DNA from: Glandiceps talaboti
Taxonomy: Eukaryota; Hemichordata; Enteropneusta; Spengelidae
Direction of reading: 5' to 3'
NCBI RefSeq assembly: GCF_964340395.1
Contig: NC_135554.1
Location: 15,440,092-15,504,091, forward strand
Length of the DNA stretch: 64,000 bases
A program made the position numbers and the translations under genes. Of this stretch, positions 59,925 to 64,000 are shown one piece after another; position 1 is the first letter of the stretch, and every line of letters starts with the position of its first letter. Below the pieces are notes generated by a model. That model was not told where the DNA came from. It did no database searches and was given only the letters and a program-made list of their open reading frames with translations.

Positions 59925-60067
59925 CTCTGAATCAGCATCTCCCATGGCAAGCCGATGTTTTCCGTTGACGGAGAGCCACCAAACAGGACAAAGAAAAAAA
60001 CTAATAATGAAATTAGAACAATGACTCGCACAGTCTTCTTCCGTCGTTGAATCGATTGCGTAGCCAT
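59925..60067 (-). CDS. Second sulfotransferase exon 1, orphan or alternative first exon
   Basis: 143 bp like 41638-41780, with an intact ATG (60067), membrane anchor and donor CAGAG|GTAAAC. One residue differs (WEML instead of WETL). No catalytic exon 2 exists between it and the arylsulfatase. It could be a dead leftover, or could splice to the acceptor at 39926 across about 20 kb. Confidence 0.75.
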
Positions 60068-60142
60068 ATTAAACAGACAGACATTCAGCTTTATGACATC
60101 ACAACATATCTGTCCGGGTACAGACCATTCCCATCCTTAAAC

Positions 60143-60802
60143 CACAGGGTAAAGGACAAATGATCAATTTATGGACGGTATATACACGGACCTTTGTACT
60201 CGCGATTTTCCGGATTTCTAATATTATTTTCTGTATATTTCAAATAAAGTTTTAAATACTGTTTCCTCTCACTGTTTTTTTCTATTCCTACCTGATATCA
60301 ATGTCTTATCTGAGTTTATCAGCTTTGCATTAATTAGTAGCTTGCTATAACAAACTCACTATTTGCCCAAATTAACGCATTATACCGTGAGTGTAAACAT
60401 CTACTGATACGACTAATGGGTAATACACGGAAAGGGGTGAAACTCCAAGGGGACGTGTCCAGAAATTTGCAAAGAAATCAACTTTCAAACGGTACAATGG
60501 TAATTCCACAACCAGAAATCCTAAAGTACACCCCTTTCCGTTTCCTTTCATTAGTCGTATCAGTAGATGTTTACACTCACGGTATAATGCGTTAATTTGG
60601 GCAAATAGTGAGTTTGTTCTAGCAAGCTACTAATTAATGCAAAGCTGATAAACTCAGATAAGACATTGATATCAGGTAGGAAATAGAAAAAAAACAGTGA
60701 GAGGAAACAGTATTTAAAACTTTATTTGAAATATACAGAAAATAATATTAGAAATCCGGAAAATCGCGAGTACAAAATTGATCATTTGTCCTTTACCCTG
60801 TG
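60143..60802. mobile_element. 660-bp palindromic foldback element with 7-bp target duplication
   Basis: Begins CACAGGGTAAAGGAC and ends GTCCTTTACCCTGTG. Arms of about 290 bp surround an 85-bp spacer that itself carries 'acacggaaaggggt' and 'acccctttccgt'. CTTAAAC flanks both sides (60136-60142, 60803-60809). The paralogous site 41849-41855 has one CTTAAAC and no insert. A TTAA-type duplication with slightly uneven ends is the alternative reading. Confidence 0.9.
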
Positions 60803-61164
60803 CTTAAACGGGTGAGATGGGGTGCTTCTATTGCGTGCAATTGTTGAGGGGAAGGAGATGTAGCAAATAACCCCCCCCCTCCACGATTGACAAATTATAA
60901 ATGTACAAACACGTTTTTGTTAGGTATGAGATGTTTCCTAGGCTCCCCCTGCCATAGAAACACGTGTTGTCAACCGTTATATGTTGACCAACCTTTTATT
61001 TGATGCACCTCACCAGAGACAAACCACCTTCAAAAAATTTACGCGACTGTTCAAATCCGACTAATCGAGGATTATTTGTCACTATCAATCATCCACTGCA
61101 ATATTTGCATATTAGCAGATGTAGAAATAGATAGACATATCTACATGTATCTATAGATGTGTGT

Positions 61165-61233
61165 GTGTATGTATGTATGTATGTATGTATGTATGTATGT
61201 ATGTATGTATGTATGTATGTATGTATGTATGTA
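61165..61233 (+). repeat. (ATGT)n microsatellite, duplicate of 42192-42624
   Basis: About 70 bp, far shorter than its paralogue. Confidence 0.95.
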
Positions 61234-61618
61234 TTTACCAGTATACGTATCATATACTAAATACCACATTTTATGGCATTGTTCAATAAAACACCAATTT
61301 ACTGATATCAAAGTTGGACGATTGGTCACCTAACATCTGTGACCATACTGCATTCACAATGTTTTCAATGGAAACCTCTGTAATCCGATTAACTTATTGC
61401 AACACATTAAATAAATATGCATATTTTTTTACGTAACTAGGCCTACATTTGATTAATTTCTCTTCCAATTTAACATTCATTGCAAGCCTAAAGTGTTCCC
61501 CATTAATGAAACGTATACTGGTATGGTAATTTTATGATAAAGTTTGCACATTCGTTATTTGCAGAAGAAATACAGATGACTCATTACACGGGTGTTTCAC
61601 TGACAGACAGACAGACAT

Positions 61619-61661
<43 letters not shown>

Positions 61662-61894
61662 TAGACATACATTCATGTTTACACATAATATCACGTGACT
61701 CATTATTGGTCTGAATAAAACCCATTCTAGTTGTTTTCATTTGACTACAAAGAATTCTACTTACTCAAACGTTCAGGTCGTTTCATATCTATAAAGGCCA
61801 ACACTGTATCACCTTGACAGCTACCAATAGTCTCGTCCATCTTGATTTGCCAATAAATGTATGCCTAAATCTGACAGCGCTTTTAAACGTCATG

Positions 61895-62062
61895 TTTTCA
61901 ATCCCAGGTTCTCACATTAGTGTTGTCTTATCAGTTAATCAGTTAAAGGCAAGGGTTTCAATCCCAGGTTTTTACATTAGTGTTATCTTATCAGTTATTC
62001 AGTTAAAGGCCAGGGTTTCAATCCCAGGTTTTTACATTAGTGTTATCTTATCAGTTATTCAG
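61895..62062 (+). repeat. 60-bp minisatellite, nearly three units
   Basis: Units 'tttcaatcccaggtt...cattagtgtt...atcagtta' recur at an exact 60-bp spacing. The paralogous region at about 43265-43425 has the same units with deletions. Confidence 0.9.
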
Positions 62063-62596
62063 TGTACCAATAATTAAATCTGAAAGTGAATCGTCTAAAT
62101 TTCAAGCTTTAAAGGAATCTTGTGCTTCGTTGTAATCTATGTACACGTACCAGGTTATATGAAATATGGAACTTTATATTGCTAAATTATTATTAAAAAT
62201 ATAATTATGCATTCTCAAGATATCATGTTACCCAAAAACAGAAAATTAGTAACTATGCAAATGACCTATTGAAATTACATGCAAAGCGTTTGTCATTCCC
62301 AATGAATATACAAAGTGCTACGAAATTGTAAACGGCATTCTTCAGATATAGCCTAATTATCGAAAACTATCTATTATGCAGTAAAAGCTACATCAACAAG
62401 TTTTACATCACACATGCGTTTTGTTATCATCCATGTATGTATCGAATTATATGAAACTTGATTTAGTTATTATATTATACTACAGTCTCACAAAATGCAA
62501 ACTCTTGGGACACTGTGTTTCAATTCTAAGGAACACGTACGAGATTTTGGATTACAATGTATTCAAGATATCCTAATGTTACATCATATCAGCCTC

Positions 62597-63915
<1,319 letters not shown>

Positions 63916-64000
63916 CTACAGTAAATGGAACATATATTTTATCATCACAGAAACTTACTACCGGGATATTTTCTTTTACATATTAACTTTAGTGACCTGG

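Overview
Animal (metazoan) genomic DNA, AT-rich, with split genes using GT-AG introns, many microsatellites, tRNA-derived SINEs, small inverted-repeat transposons and Penelope-like retroelement pieces. The gene set (LAR-type receptor tyrosine phosphatase, Golgi sulfotransferase, arylsulfatase B-like genes) and the repeats fit a marine invertebrate. A hemichordate or another non-vertebrate deuterostome is my guess, but the sequence read by eye does not settle the phylum.

Layout. (1) Positions 1-5230: intron with no recognisable exon. (2) 5231-32392, plus strand: 29 exons of a type IIa (LAR/PTPRF/PTPRD/PTPRS) receptor protein tyrosine phosphatase, from Ig domain 2 to the stop codon. The exons encode Ig2, Ig3, nine fibronectin III domains, a membrane-proximal region with a furin-type site, a transmembrane helix, an active D1 and a pseudo-phosphatase-like D2. 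The start codon, signal peptide and Ig1 lie upstream of the window. (3) 32393 to about 36000: 3' UTR and intergenic DNA with three candidate poly(A) signals. (4) 36848-38520: two Penelope-like element fragments in opposite orientation around a (TA)n tract. The plus-strand one carries a GIY-YIG endonuclease region and, downstream, a sequence that folds as a type I hammerhead ribozyme. (5) 38921-41780, minus strand: a complete two-exon gene for a type II membrane sulfotransferase (382 aa). (6) 45222-53403, minus strand: a complete 16-exon arylsulfatase B-like gene (520 aa). Its formylglycine and metal motifs are intact, but the usual second active-site His and Lys appear to be Ala. (7) 56320-57541, plus strand: a broken, head-to-head arylsulfatase fragment (exons 1-3 plus a decayed extra exon 1). 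(8) 59468-64000: the start of a second copy of a roughly 18.3-kb tandem duplication. It holds an orphan sulfotransferase exon 1 and the last three exons of a second arylsulfatase, and runs off the window end.

The sulfotransferase and arylsulfatase add and remove sulfate on glycans, and LAR receptors bind sulfated proteoglycans. Their adjacency may be chance. The second half of the window is unusually rich in foldback elements and inverted copies. One of these, a 660-bp palindrome, is dated after the duplication by an empty site in the other copy.
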